Below are positions 18,074-26,964 of a stretch of 64,000 bases of DNA, in pieces. The stretch lies in assembly GCA_018266755.1 (NCBI GenBank), contig JAFDZW010000005.1, positions 186,001-250,000 on the forward strand, read 5' to 3'. A program made the position numbers and the translations under genes. Position 1 is the first letter of the stretch, and every line of letters begins with the position of its first letter. The stretch is from Bacteroidota bacterium. Lineage in GTDB: Bacteria > Bacteroidota > Ignavibacteria > Palsa-1295. The notes under the pieces are model-generated. The model had not been told where the DNA came from. It made no database searches and saw only the letters and a list, made by a program, of their open reading frames with translations.

Positions 18074-19020
18074 TGTCAAACCGCACGAAACAGATTATCA
18101 TCGGCTCGCGTGGCAGCGAACTTGCGTTGTGGCAAAGCAACCACATCAAGGACCGACTCCATGCGCTCTACCCGGATCACGAGATCGGTATCGAGATCAT
18201 CCGCACAACCGGGGACCATATTCTCGACTCCCCACTCTCGATGATCGGTGGCAAAGGTCTCTTCACCGCCGAGTTGGAAGAAGCGTTGATCGCGTCTCGG
18301 ATCGATCTTGCCGTGCACAGCCTGAAAGACCTTCCGACTCAGATCCATCCCCAGTTGGCGATCGCTGCAATATCCGAGCGTGCGGACGTTCGGGATGCCT
18401 ATGTAGGGAGCGAAGGTGCAAAAACAATCGATAGTATCCCACAGGGGGCGACCATAGCAACCGGTAGTCTTCGTCGCAAAGCCCAACTCTTGGCGATCAG
18501 GCCCGACCTGAATATCGTCGACGTTCGTGGAAACGTCCCTACACGTGTACGGAAACTTCGGGAGAATCACTGGGCAGGTATGATCCTTGCCGCTGCAGGG
18601 CTTACCCGTTTGGGCATGCAGGCGGAAATCACCCAGCATATTGATCCGTCGATCATGTTGCCTGCACCTGGCCAAGGCGCACTTGCAATTGAAGTGCGAG
18701 CCAGTGACGAACGGATGCTCTCGTTACTTGCCCCACTTAACGATCCGGATACAAATCTTTGTGTCAGCGCCGAGCGAGTGGTCCTTGATCGACTCGGAGG
18801 TGGCTGTCAACTACCGCTTGGCACGTATGCCCACCCTGTGAACGATCAGTTCGAGCTTACTGCTTGCTTTGCCGATCTTGATGGAACCTCACTGGTTCGT
18901 GCATCGATCCGTTCCGAACGCGAGGGCTTGATCGTAGCCGCAGAGAATCTTGCGAAACAATTATTGGATTCAGGCGCCGCCGAGGTGATCGCACGACTCC
19001 CATCAACTGCACGCGACTAA
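18073..19020 (+). CDS. hemC: Porphobilinogen deaminase (hydroxymethylbilane synthase)
   Basis: Polymerises four porphobilinogen units to hydroxymethylbilane, 315 residues. IGSRGSELALWQSNHIKD, KGLFTAELEEAL, VHSLKDLPT, GSLRRKAQ and RGNVPTRVRKL are classic. The dipyrromethane cofactor attaches to C245 in LGGGCQLPLG. Its first base is the last of the hemA stop, and its own stop overlaps hemD in the same way. hemB, the preceding pathway step, is absent here. Confidence 0.98.
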   Translation: MSNRTKQIIIGSRGSELALWQSNHIKDRLHALYPDHEIGIEIIRTTGDHILDSPLSMIGGKGLFTAELEEALIASRIDLAVHSLKDLPTQIHPQLAIAAISERADVRDAYVGSEGAKTIDSIPQGATIATGSLRRKAQLLAIRPDLNIVDVRGNVPTRVRKLRENHWAGMILAAAGLTRLGMQAEITQHIDPSIMLPAPGQGALAIEVRASDERMLSLLAPLNDPDTNLCVSAERVVLDRLGGGCQLPLGTYAHPVNDQFELTACFADLDGTSLVRASIRSEREGLIVAAENLAKQLLDSGAAEVIARLPSTARD

Positions 19021-19823
19021 TGCCGTCTGTTATCCTCACCCGACCGATTCAGCGTCTCGATGCTGACAATACGTTTTCGACACTCCTCAAGGACGCAGGT
19101 ATTTCGGTGCTCGAATTGCCGATGATTACGATCTCTCTTCCGAAGGCACTCGAGAGCCTCGACACCGCCCTTTACCGACTGGCACAAGCTCAGTACACCT
19201 ATTGCGTACTCAGTAGTCCTACCGCTATCGAGTTCTTTCATCAACGAGTACTCGAACTTGGACTTTATGAGTCGATCAGTGCGACAATCGGATTCGCAAC
19301 TGTCGGTGAGAAATCTGCCGCGAAGCTCGAATCGTACGGATATCGCGTTGCGATACCGCTGCCGCATCAGAACGCCGGTGCTGCTGCATTGTTAATTGAG
19401 ATGAGAAAGTTCGATCTGCGAGGGAAACCCACGCTCCTGCTGCAATCTCAGATTGGCCTCGTCGTGCTCCACCGTGCACTCGAAATGTGCGGAGCGGAGA
19501 TCGACCGGGTAACGCTCTATGAGACGACGGGCCCGAACCTTCGAGACGCTGCATTGCTTATGCATCACCTGGAAGCTCCGATCGAAGAACGCCCACGAGT
19601 AGTAGCATTCTTCTCTCCGTCGGCAGTAGAGTCGTTCGTAACCACGATCGTAGAAATGGGCAGCCAGATCCGTCAGGAATTACCGGCACTTGCCGCCATC
19701 GGTGAGACGACTGCCCTTGAAATAAAATTGTTGCTGCGCAGAGACGCAGATATCGTTGCACGCAAAGCGAATCAGGAATCGCTGGCGAATGACATCATCC
19801 AATATTTGAGATCCAATTCATGA
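19020..19823 (+). CDS. hemD: Uroporphyrinogen-III synthase
   Basis: Cyclises hydroxymethylbilane with inversion of ring D, 267 residues. This family is poorly conserved in sequence; the assignment rests on the N-terminal SVILTRPIQRLDADNTFSTL, the CVLSSPTAIEFF and FFSPSAVESFV segments at the two domain positions, and a place between hemC and hemE. The gene overlaps hemC (TAATG) and hemE (ATGA). Confidence 0.92.
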   Translation: MPSVILTRPIQRLDADNTFSTLLKDAGISVLELPMITISLPKALESLDTALYRLAQAQYTYCVLSSPTAIEFFHQRVLELGLYESISATIGFATVGEKSAAKLESYGYRVAIPLPHQNAGAAALLIEMRKFDLRGKPTLLLQSQIGLVVLHRALEMCGAEIDRVTLYETTGPNLRDAALLMHHLEAPIEERPRVVAFFSPSAVESFVTTIVEMGSQIRQELPALAAIGETTALEIKLLLRRDADIVARKANQESLANDIIQYLRSNS

Positions 19824-20875
19824 AGCCGACACTCCAAAACGATCTTCTTCTCCGTGCTGCACGACGCGAGGCGGTCGAACGCCCTCCGGTATGGTTCATG
19901 CGGCAAGCAGGCCGCTATCTCCCTGAGTACCGGGCGATCCGCTCGAGACACGATTTCTTGACAATGGTCAAGACCCCCGAACTCGCGGCGGAAGTCACGA
20001 TTCAGCCCGTCGATCTCGTCGGCGTCGATGCGGCGATCATTTTCTCCGATATCCTTACGGTTCCTGAGGCGATGGGCATGAAGCTTGTCGTCGAAGAAGG
20101 CAAAGGCGGTCCGCGCTTCCCCGACCCGATTCGAATGTACACGCAGATACGCGATCTCCGAACCGTCAATGTGCACGAACATCTTGGCTACGTTAGGGAT
20201 GCAATCTCACTCACGGTCGATCGTCTTGGCGGTCGCGTCCCGCTGATCGGCTTCAGCGGTGCACCGTGGACGTTATTCTGCTATATGGTCGAAGGATCGG
20301 GCTCGAAAGATTTTAAGCATTCGAAGCAAATGATCTTCACGAGAGAGGAAGATGCGCATCGCCTTCTGCAGAAAATTGCAGAGGCTGTTGCCGACTATCT
20401 CGTGATGCAGATCGAAGCGGGTGCGGATATCGTCCAGATTTTCGACACATGGGCAGGTATCCTCTCGCCGGACGATTTCCGTGAGTTCTCTCTGCAATAT
20501 ATCGGTGATATCGTGCGCAACGTGAAGCAACGGACGAACAATCGTGTGCCTGTCATCGTATTCTGCAAAGGAGCGAACCAGTCGATTGTCGAGATCGCCA
20601 ATACCGGATGCGATGTCATCGGACTCGATTGGACAATCGATATCGGCGAGGTGAAATCGTTAATCGGCGACCAAGTAGCGCTGCAAGGCAATATGGATCC
20701 TATTTTGCTGTATGCGACTCCAGAAGTCATTGAAGCTCGCGTGAACGAGATCGCAGAGAAAATGGGTGATAGCCGAGGCCATATTTTCAATCTCGGACAC
20801 GGCATTTCTCCGGACGTTGACCCCGACAATGCCCGTGCATTTGTCGCCGCAGCCAAACGTGCATATGATCGCTAA
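19820..20875 (+). CDS. hemE: Uroporphyrinogen decarboxylase
   Basis: Removes four carboxyl groups from uroporphyrinogen III to give coproporphyrinogen III, 351 residues. Substrate-binding RQAGRYLPEYR lies at residues 28-38; PVDLVGVDAAIIFSDILTVP and LIGFSGAPWTLFCYM follow, and near the end the GHGISPDVDP signature. It overlaps hemD by 4 bases and hemF by 11 bases. Confidence 0.98.
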   Translation: MKPTLQNDLLLRAARREAVERPPVWFMRQAGRYLPEYRAIRSRHDFLTMVKTPELAAEVTIQPVDLVGVDAAIIFSDILTVPEAMGMKLVVEEGKGGPRFPDPIRMYTQIRDLRTVNVHEHLGYVRDAISLTVDRLGGRVPLIGFSGAPWTLFCYMVEGSGSKDFKHSKQMIFTREEDAHRLLQKIAEAVADYLVMQIEAGADIVQIFDTWAGILSPDDFREFSLQYIGDIVRNVKQRTNNRVPVIVFCKGANQSIVEIANTGCDVIGLDWTIDIGEVKSLIGDQVALQGNMDPILLYATPEVIEARVNEIAEKMGDSRGHIFNLGHGISPDVDPDNARAFVAAAKRAYDR

Positions 20876-21776
20876 CACCAGTCCGCTGCGGGATCGAGTC
20901 TCCGACTTCCTGCTTGGGTTGCAGGATGAGATTACCTCTACCCTATCAAGCCTCGATTCCAGCGGCACCTCGTTTCGTGAGGATACCTGGGACCGCCCCG
21001 GCGGCGGCGGTGGCCGGGCACGTGTGCTCGAAAACGGGACGATCTTCGAGAAAGCAGGAGTGAATTACTCGGCCGTCTTCGGAACATCTCCGGCGTATCT
21101 GACAAGCCGTGATCCCAGTGCAACGGAGTTTTTCGCGACCGGCGTTTCGCTCGTCCTTCATCCGCATTCCCCGAAGATTCCGACAGTGCATGCGAACTTC
21201 CGATACTTCGAGCTTTCGAACGGCAATGCCTGGTTTGGTGGTGGGATGGACCTCACGCCGTACTATATTGACGAGACCGATGCAACGAACTTCCACACGA
21301 GCATCAAAGCCACATGCGATGCACATAACCCCGAATATTACACTCGATTCAAACAGTGGTGTGACGAGTATTTCTATATTAAGCATCGTGGTGAGACTCG
21401 CGGGATTGGAGGGATATTCTACGACAATCTTGGCAGCGGTGAATCGGATCTGGAGCGCTTTTTTCTGTTTCAGAAGGACATCGCACGTACGTTTCTTCCC
21501 GCATACGTCCCGATCGTAGAACGTCATCGTCACGAGCCGTTTACCGATGCCGAGCGACATTGGCAACTATTGCGCAGAGGACGCTACGTCGAGTTCAATC
21601 TTGTTTACGATAAAGGGACGGTGTTCGGACTTGAAACGGGCGGGCGAACGGAGAGCATATTGATGAGTCTCCCAACTCTCGCCCGATGGGAGTACGATTA
21701 TCATCCTGCTCCCGGGAGCGAAGAGGACAAGCTTCTTCAAATATTACGTTCGCCCAGGAGTTGGGCTACTAAATAA
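20865..21776 (+). CDS. hemF: Oxygen-dependent coproporphyrinogen-III oxidase
   Basis: Oxidative decarboxylation of coproporphyrinogen III to protoporphyrinogen IX using molecular oxygen, 303 residues. The start is the ATG at 20865 inside the end of hemE (MIANTSPLRDRVSDFLLGLQ), giving the normal family length; a longer open frame upstream is only hemE in another frame. Signatures: FREDTWDRPGGGGGRARVLE, FGGGMDLTPYYIDE and the C-terminal RYVEFNLVYDKGTVFGLETG. Its presence implies oxygen is available. Confidence 0.97.
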   Translation: MIANTSPLRDRVSDFLLGLQDEITSTLSSLDSSGTSFREDTWDRPGGGGGRARVLENGTIFEKAGVNYSAVFGTSPAYLTSRDPSATEFFATGVSLVLHPHSPKIPTVHANFRYFELSNGNAWFGGGMDLTPYYIDETDATNFHTSIKATCDAHNPEYYTRFKQWCDEYFYIKHRGETRGIGGIFYDNLGSGESDLERFFLFQKDIARTFLPAYVPIVERHRHEPFTDAERHWQLLRRGRYVEFNLVYDKGTVFGLETGGRTESILMSLPTLARWEYDYHPAPGSEEDKLLQILRSPRSWATK

Positions 21777-21781
21777 CTTCG

Positions 21782-22279
21782 ATGCAGATTGGCCATTATC
21801 TGATCTGTTTTGTTCTGACCGCCGCACTTGTCGTTGCCGCCCATGTGGTATCCGCAAAACGGCTGTCAACCATCGAGTTTCTCCGTTCGCAGCCGACAAC
21901 CTTGCGGGTCTTCCTCTATGCGCGAATTATCTATTGGTATATTTTCGCGATCCTCATCTCTGCGTTTCTCCTTGGAATGTCTTTGTTTTCAACTGACGGC
22001 AATCTGACTCGCCAAATCATTGCGTACAGATCGTTTGGGAAGGATAACGTCCCGACCCTTGTCATTGAACAGATGAGCACTGTGTTTCTGCCTCTGATCT
22101 TTCTAACGCTATTCACATCGATGATCGCCCTTGCGGTGCTCGGGCGTAATGTATTGCGCCAGATGCCGACGGATGAGAAGCCAGATGAGCGCTTTACGCG
22201 ATTCCGATTTACGTTCGTACTGATGGCGCTCTCACTCGTGCTTCCACCGCTTGCATTCGGATCGCTCTTACTACTATGA
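21782..22279 (+). CDS. Unidentified four-helix membrane protein between hemF and hemH
   Basis: I do not recognise a family. The 165-residue product has four hydrophobic segments (about residues 5-24, 45-66, 98-120, 143-164), a short polar C-terminal loop (RQMPTDEKPDERFTRFRF) between helices 3 and 4, and histidines H5 and H21 in or near helix 1. It starts 5 bases after hemF and its stop overlaps the hemH start (ATGA), so it is translated with heme enzymes. The missing step in this run, protoporphyrinogen oxidase, is exactly the one between HemF and HemH. Its size and topology are reminiscent of HemJ, but I see no HemJ sequence signature, so a catalytic role is only a hypothesis. An assembly or anchoring partner of HemH is an alternative. 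Confidence 0.75.
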   Translation: MQIGHYLICFVLTAALVVAAHVVSAKRLSTIEFLRSQPTTLRVFLYARIIYWYIFAILISAFLLGMSLFSTDGNLTRQIIAYRSFGKDNVPTLVIEQMSTVFLPLIFLTLFTSMIALAVLGRNVLRQMPTDEKPDERFTRFRFTFVLMALSLVLPPLAFGSLLLL

Positions 22280-23262
22280 CCTCTTCAAAAATGAAAGCCG
22301 TAGTACTTATGCAATTTGGTGGTCCGGATAGTCTCGATGCGGTCGAGCCGTTCTTGTATAATCTCTTTAGCGATCCGGATATCGTCCAGATCCCACTCGG
22401 GTTTCTGTTTCAAAAGCCGTTGGCAAAGCTGATTTCTTCTACCCGGTCGAAATCGGTTCGACTCAAGTACGCCGAGATCGGCGGGAAATCTCCCATTGTC
22501 GAGCAAACCTTAAAGCAACAACGTGCTCTTCAGCAAGCACTTGATAAGCACTACGGGACCGATAGTGTCTATGTTGGTTTGGCAATGCGTTATTGGAAGC
22601 CCTTTACAACCGAGGCGGTGTTGGAATTGAAGCGTCGGGAAATAACCGATGTTGTCCTGCTCCCCCTCTACGCCCAATATAGCGTCACAAACGCTGCATC
22701 GAGTTTTAACGAGTGGAACCGGGTGACGAAACAGATGCATCTTCACTTCAACGAGCGGCGGATAGAACAATACTACGACAATAGTCTGTACCTCGACGCC
22801 CTCAACGAGCGAATCGATGCAGGGCTCGCTCGGTTTGCAAATCCTCAGTCGGTCCACATCCTTTTCTCTGCACACGGGACACCGGTTGACCTGGTCACAA
22901 AAGGCGACCCATACTCGAAACAGATCAAAGAAACGATGGAGTTGGTAATGTCTCGGCGTCCGATGAAGAACCCGTACTCTCTGTCATTCCAAAGCAAAGT
23001 TGGTCCGAAGAAGTGGCTTGAACCGGCTACCGACAAGACGATTCAGGAGTTTGGCGCACAAGGAGTCAATCATATTCTTGTGGTACCGATTGCGTTTGTG
23101 AGCGACCACATCGAAACGGTGCACGAGCTGAATATCGAAGTTCGAGAGATCGCCGAACACGCAGGTATCCAGCAGTTTGAGGTATGTGAAGGACTTAACG
23201 ACTCTCCTCTGTTTATCGAGTCACTCTGCCAAATCGCATCAAAGGCACTAGATTTACTGTAG
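22276..23262 (+). CDS. hemH: Ferrochelatase
   Basis: Inserts ferrous iron into protoporphyrin IX, the terminal step, 328 residues. The N-terminal VVLMQFGGPDSLDAVEPFLY, the catalytic histidine region ILFSAHGTPV and the acidic path motif VSDHIETVHELNIEV are present. A central FQSKVGPKKWLEPATD segment is also typical. It closes the serS-to-hemH run and its last nine bases overlap, tail to tail, the end of the next gene on the other strand. Confidence 0.97.
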   Translation: MTSSKMKAVVLMQFGGPDSLDAVEPFLYNLFSDPDIVQIPLGFLFQKPLAKLISSTRSKSVRLKYAEIGGKSPIVEQTLKQQRALQQALDKHYGTDSVYVGLAMRYWKPFTTEAVLELKRREITDVVLLPLYAQYSVTNAASSFNEWNRVTKQMHLHFNERRIEQYYDNSLYLDALNERIDAGLARFANPQSVHILFSAHGTPVDLVTKGDPYSKQIKETMELVMSRRPMKNPYSLSFQSKVGPKKWLEPATDKTIQEFGAQGVNHILVVPIAFVSDHIETVHELNIEVREIAEHAGIQQFEVCEGLNDSPLFIESLCQIASKALDLL

Positions 23263-26200
23263 AATCACAAATTTCCCTCGCACGCTTGTAATCCCGTCAC
23301 CGGTATACCGGAGGACATACGAATATGCTCCGGACGGGAGTGTGTTTGGGTCAATTTTAAATTCACTGAGCCCTGCCTGTCCCACGTGCTTATTGTCGGA
23401 AAAGACGCGTCTGCCATATTCGTCGAATACTTCGAAGAGCAAGGTACCCGCCTGCTCTACTGAGTACGGAAAAACAATGGTCGAAGCAGCATTCCCAGGA
23501 TCAGGGCGTGGGGCCTTCACGAACAATACCCTCTTCGTACGAATATACCCTTGAAGAATTTCATCTCCACACGCAAAGGATACGGTCACACTGAGATCAT
23601 TCAAGTCGGTCGTCAATACACATCGCTGGTAGAGAGAATCGCTTCCATTGATCGCCACATTGGAAAGGTGAAGATCCGTCTGAGTCGTATCGGTCAGAAA
23701 GGTCGCAAGATAGAAGCTAAGGAGCGGCGTGTCTTTCTGTAACACAATATCGGAGTTCGATGTCAAGTGTACAGACAGTTGTTGCAACCCTCCGGGAATA
23801 TCCACGGGAGTCGTCAGTATGCGATTGTTCGGATTGGATGATAACGTGCTCACATAATGCATCAGGTCATGCACATACTCGAGTGAGAAATCGATTTGAC
23901 GAAGCCCATTTCCCGGCCAGTCGCGATCCGGCACGATGTCAATACGCGCAGTGTCTCCGGCAATGAGCACAGAGTTGACGAGAGACGGACGCAATGTCAA
24001 ATGATCTATCGGCTGAACACTCGCCACGTAGTTCACAATCTTCTCAGGAGCGAGATCGTCGTTCGTTACGATAGTTAGCATTCCTCCTCGGCCACCAACT
24101 GCAGTCGGTTGCATTTCGACGATTACGGAATCATACGACGCAGCGGGGATTTTGAACGGCACGGTAGGTGCCCAATGGACAAAATAGTCCACGCTGTTAG
24201 GGGTGATGCTGCTAACCGTGATCGGTGTGCACCCTTTGTTTTCGATGTATACAGTATCGAATCGGGAAGAACAGAACGGTAGCGTACCAAGATCGACATG
24301 ATCTCTTCGGGTCTCGGCTAAATGTGGCGCCGGGTTGATCGTGGCGGAGATTTGAATGCTTGTGTCGAATAACGAGCCATTCGGCAGTCGGCATGAAACG
24401 AGTAAGATCGCCGTATATGTCCCTGCTCCGGTAGAATCAAGTACCACAGTAACCTGCGAATTACCAGACCCCGGCGCAAGTGTTATCGGCAGTGAGCCTT
24501 GAATTGCATATCCAAAAACCGAACCTGAAACCGATGTAAGCGATGCCGAGACGATCTGCATCGAGTCACATCCGGCATTTGAGAATACAACACTTACGGA
24601 ATCGCCTCGTTCGCACTCCATCCGGTCCGGGAAATGATACGACCCAGAGCCGAGCGACGAACGAAGTAGTGCTGTCCCACTGAGTCCTAAGCCGGCAAGG
24701 TATGTAGTGGACCCGGCAGAATCGTTACCGATGTAATAATGATACCGTATCTGCCCCGAACTGCCGATATTGCGCTGCGGATGGAATCTGATCGTCAGTA
24801 CAAGTACACCGTTCGCGGCAAGCGAGATTGGCGGCTGCAACCCACCGAGAATCTCAAATGCAGGATCGGTGGAAAGCAATGAATCGATGGTGAGCGTTTC
24901 GCACGAGTTGTTACGTATCGTTAACGTGGTGTCGAAATATGTACACACAGAAGTGGGTGGCACGCGTGTCGACTGCGACGTCAGGACGCTTAGGGTGCGG
25001 TATGCGCTTCCGGCAAGATTGATGATCGTGTCCCGTGTGATTCCAAGCTGTTCGACGGTGAGTGTCAGTTTGTTCGACGACACGCCGCTCATACTCGGGC
25101 GGTATCGCAGACGCAAATTGAACAAACTATCCCGTGGAATTGCGATCGGATACGAGAGGGCCGACCCGTCGGCGGCGAATATTTCCCAATCGGTAGTCAC
25201 GCCCAGCGTTGCGGCATTCAAGAACAACGTGTCGCAACCTCGATTACTCAGCGTGACAATCGTGTCGATCAACCCCATGCAAAGATTGATCGAATCCAAC
25301 TTGATCGAATTCTGTGAGAGTGTGTATTTAGGGCCGGCCCCAAGCGCCGTGACATCGACATTGAGGATCGTATCCTGAATGACCGAGCTATCGGCAGATA
25401 CACTATGTATCTTCACCAGGAAAGTGGTCTTTGCAATCGGCCCGCTTAACTTTGCAGGATTCCAGAAAAACTGGATTGTGTCACTTTGACCAAAGTCGAG
25501 GAGCGATGGTAACGAAGGCTGCCCTGAGATCGTCAACGCACCGGACCGAATCGCTTCGTCGCTTGAATCGACGAATGAAATATCTTGAATCGTGATCGTT
25601 TGACAAGAATTCTGTGTCAAGATACTCAACCCGCTTGCCGTGGTGCATTCATCCGCGACGAGGTTGATCGTTCCCGGTTGTAGGTTCGGATTGCGAACGT
25701 CATCATGAAGTGTGCCGTCTCCCCCGTCATCGGTCCTCCAGACCCCGCCATTTTCATCGAATGCGATCACCGTACGGCCATGACAATTTCCTACCCAGAA
25801 TCTGCAATCGCGGTAATTACTCGGCCCGCCGACCGACAACCACGTAACGCCCCCGTCGGTCGATCGCATTAATCCCGTATAACGGGATGGAAACATGTTT
25901 CTCGTCCAGGCCTGTACGTACAACACATCCCCCACACCGGCCACATGGCCTGTGGTTCTCGTCGGGACGACACCAACGACCCGAAAGTTTCTGCCGTAGT
26001 TGTCGGAGCGATATACATTCAGTACTTCGACCGATGCTGTCATCTGGTCCTCACCAACTGCGAAAAATGTCGGTGTACCGACTTTCGGGTAAATACTCCA
26101 ACACTCCATGTAGAGATTGTTCGTATACCACGTCAGTCCCCCATCGCTCGACCATAATCCGTTGGCATACGATTGGCCGCTCCGAAGGCTGAAACCGGTC

Positions 26201-26766
26201 GCAACTCCGTGCGCTGCATCGACGAACCCGATATCGTTGTATTCATCCGTCCCCGCAGGCATGAATGAAAGTCCCTGGTCCGTCGAAATGCTGATTGGAG
26301 GGGTGGAGTATCTCGAAGAGAGTAGTAGTGCAGCGGGTGTCTTGCAGACCGAAGTATACTGTCCGACTCCAGCTTGCATCACCCCCCAAGTAACTCCGCC
26401 ATCGATGGTGCGCCACAGTCCGCGTGCAGAACCGAACTGATCTTCTACCACCGCATACCCATGGAGAGAATCAACCATAAGGATATCGTTCACCAACCCC
26501 TCATACCCCTGTGGAATAGTGCTCTGGCTCCATGTGTTACCGCCATCATACGTTCGCCAAATCCCATTGACTCCATCGATCCCAATGATCCCTCTCTGAT
26601 CGTTGAAGAAATAGCAGGCATTGACAACCGGAATAAAATGAGGATCAACAGAAGGCATCCGGGCGATCAACTTCCATTTTGCCGAACCGTTCGAAGGCAG
26701 ACTCATCCCTACGCTCAACATGAGCGCAACGAAGCAAAGACAAAGCCGGATTCCTCTGTGTGTCAA
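23254..26766 (-). CDS. T9SS cargo protein: Asp-box propeller plus Ig-like repeats and sorting domain
   Basis: Predicted secreted protein of 1170 residues. A signal peptide is visible from a TTG start at 26766 (hydrophobic CLCFVALMLSVGMSL, cleavage around SNGSA). Residues about 30-360 carry repeated Asp-box motifs (WRTYDGGNTW, WRTIDGGVTW, WSSDGGLTW, RSTDGGVTW) as in sialidase-like propellers. Then come several cysteine-containing beta-sandwich repeats of the ASH/HYDIN type (CETLTIDSL; GCDSMQIVSASL; GCTPITVSSI). The last 80 residues (YSVEQAGTLLFEVFDEYGRR to GKFVILQ) form a type A T9SS sorting domain. Substrate or ligand is unknown. Confidence 0.88.
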   Translation of the reverse strand: MTHRGIRLCLCFVALMLSVGMSLPSNGSAKWKLIARMPSVDPHFIPVVNACYFFNDQRGIIGIDGVNGIWRTYDGGNTWSQSTIPQGYEGLVNDILMVDSLHGYAVVEDQFGSARGLWRTIDGGVTWGVMQAGVGQYTSVCKTPAALLLSSRYSTPPISISTDQGLSFMPAGTDEYNDIGFVDAAHGVATGFSLRSGQSYANGLWSSDGGLTWYTNNLYMECWSIYPKVGTPTFFAVGEDQMTASVEVLNVYRSDNYGRNFRVVGVVPTRTTGHVAGVGDVLYVQAWTRNMFPSRYTGLMRSTDGGVTWLSVGGPSNYRDCRFWVGNCHGRTVIAFDENGGVWRTDDGGDGTLHDDVRNPNLQPGTINLVADECTTASGLSILTQNSCQTITIQDISFVDSSDEAIRSGALTISGQPSLPSLLDFGQSDTIQFFWNPAKLSGPIAKTTFLVKIHSVSADSSVIQDTILNVDVTALGAGPKYTLSQNSIKLDSINLCMGLIDTIVTLSNRGCDTLFLNAATLGVTTDWEIFAADGSALSYPIAIPRDSLFNLRLRYRPSMSGVSSNKLTLTVEQLGITRDTIINLAGSAYRTLSVLTSQSTRVPPTSVCTYFDTTLTIRNNSCETLTIDSLLSTDPAFEILGGLQPPISLAANGVLVLTIRFHPQRNIGSSGQIRYHYYIGNDSAGSTTYLAGLGLSGTALLRSSLGSGSYHFPDRMECERGDSVSVVFSNAGCDSMQIVSASLTSVSGSVFGYAIQGSLPITLAPGSGNSQVTVVLDSTGAGTYTAILLVSCRLPNGSLFDTSIQISATINPAPHLAETRRDHVDLGTLPFCSSRFDTVYIENKGCTPITVSSITPNSVDYFVHWAPTVPFKIPAASYDSVIVEMQPTAVGGRGGMLTIVTNDDLAPEKIVNYVASVQPIDHLTLRPSLVNSVLIAGDTARIDIVPDRDWPGNGLRQIDFSLEYVHDLMHYVSTLSSNPNNRILTTPVDIPGGLQQLSVHLTSNSDIVLQKDTPLLSFYLATFLTDTTQTDLHLSNVAINGSDSLYQRCVLTTDLNDLSVTVSFACGDEILQGYIRTKRVLFVKAPRPDPGNAASTIVFPYSVEQAGTLLFEVFDEYGRRVFSDNKHVGQAGLSEFKIDPNTLPSGAYSYVLRYTGDGITSVRGKFVILQ

Positions 26767-26964
26767 GCGATACTCAGCGACAATACGTGTACGAGTGGCT
26801 TATTCCACCGATTATATAAACCGGTTCTCCGGGGTTCTGTTACAAGTATAAACCGCATCAAAATTACAAAGAATTCACAGAATTGTCACCCGCATAGGAG
26901 TATCATTTTCACGTGCGCGGCGTTAGAGTTATTGAGCAATGAACACGATTGTAAAGGTGATACA

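Noticed and set aside
26374-26964. A 197-codon upstream extension of the Tyr/Gly-rich lipoprotein frame
   Set aside because: It overlaps the start of the divergent T9SS gene, has no signal peptide, and the proper start with ribosome binding site and lipobox is at 26965.
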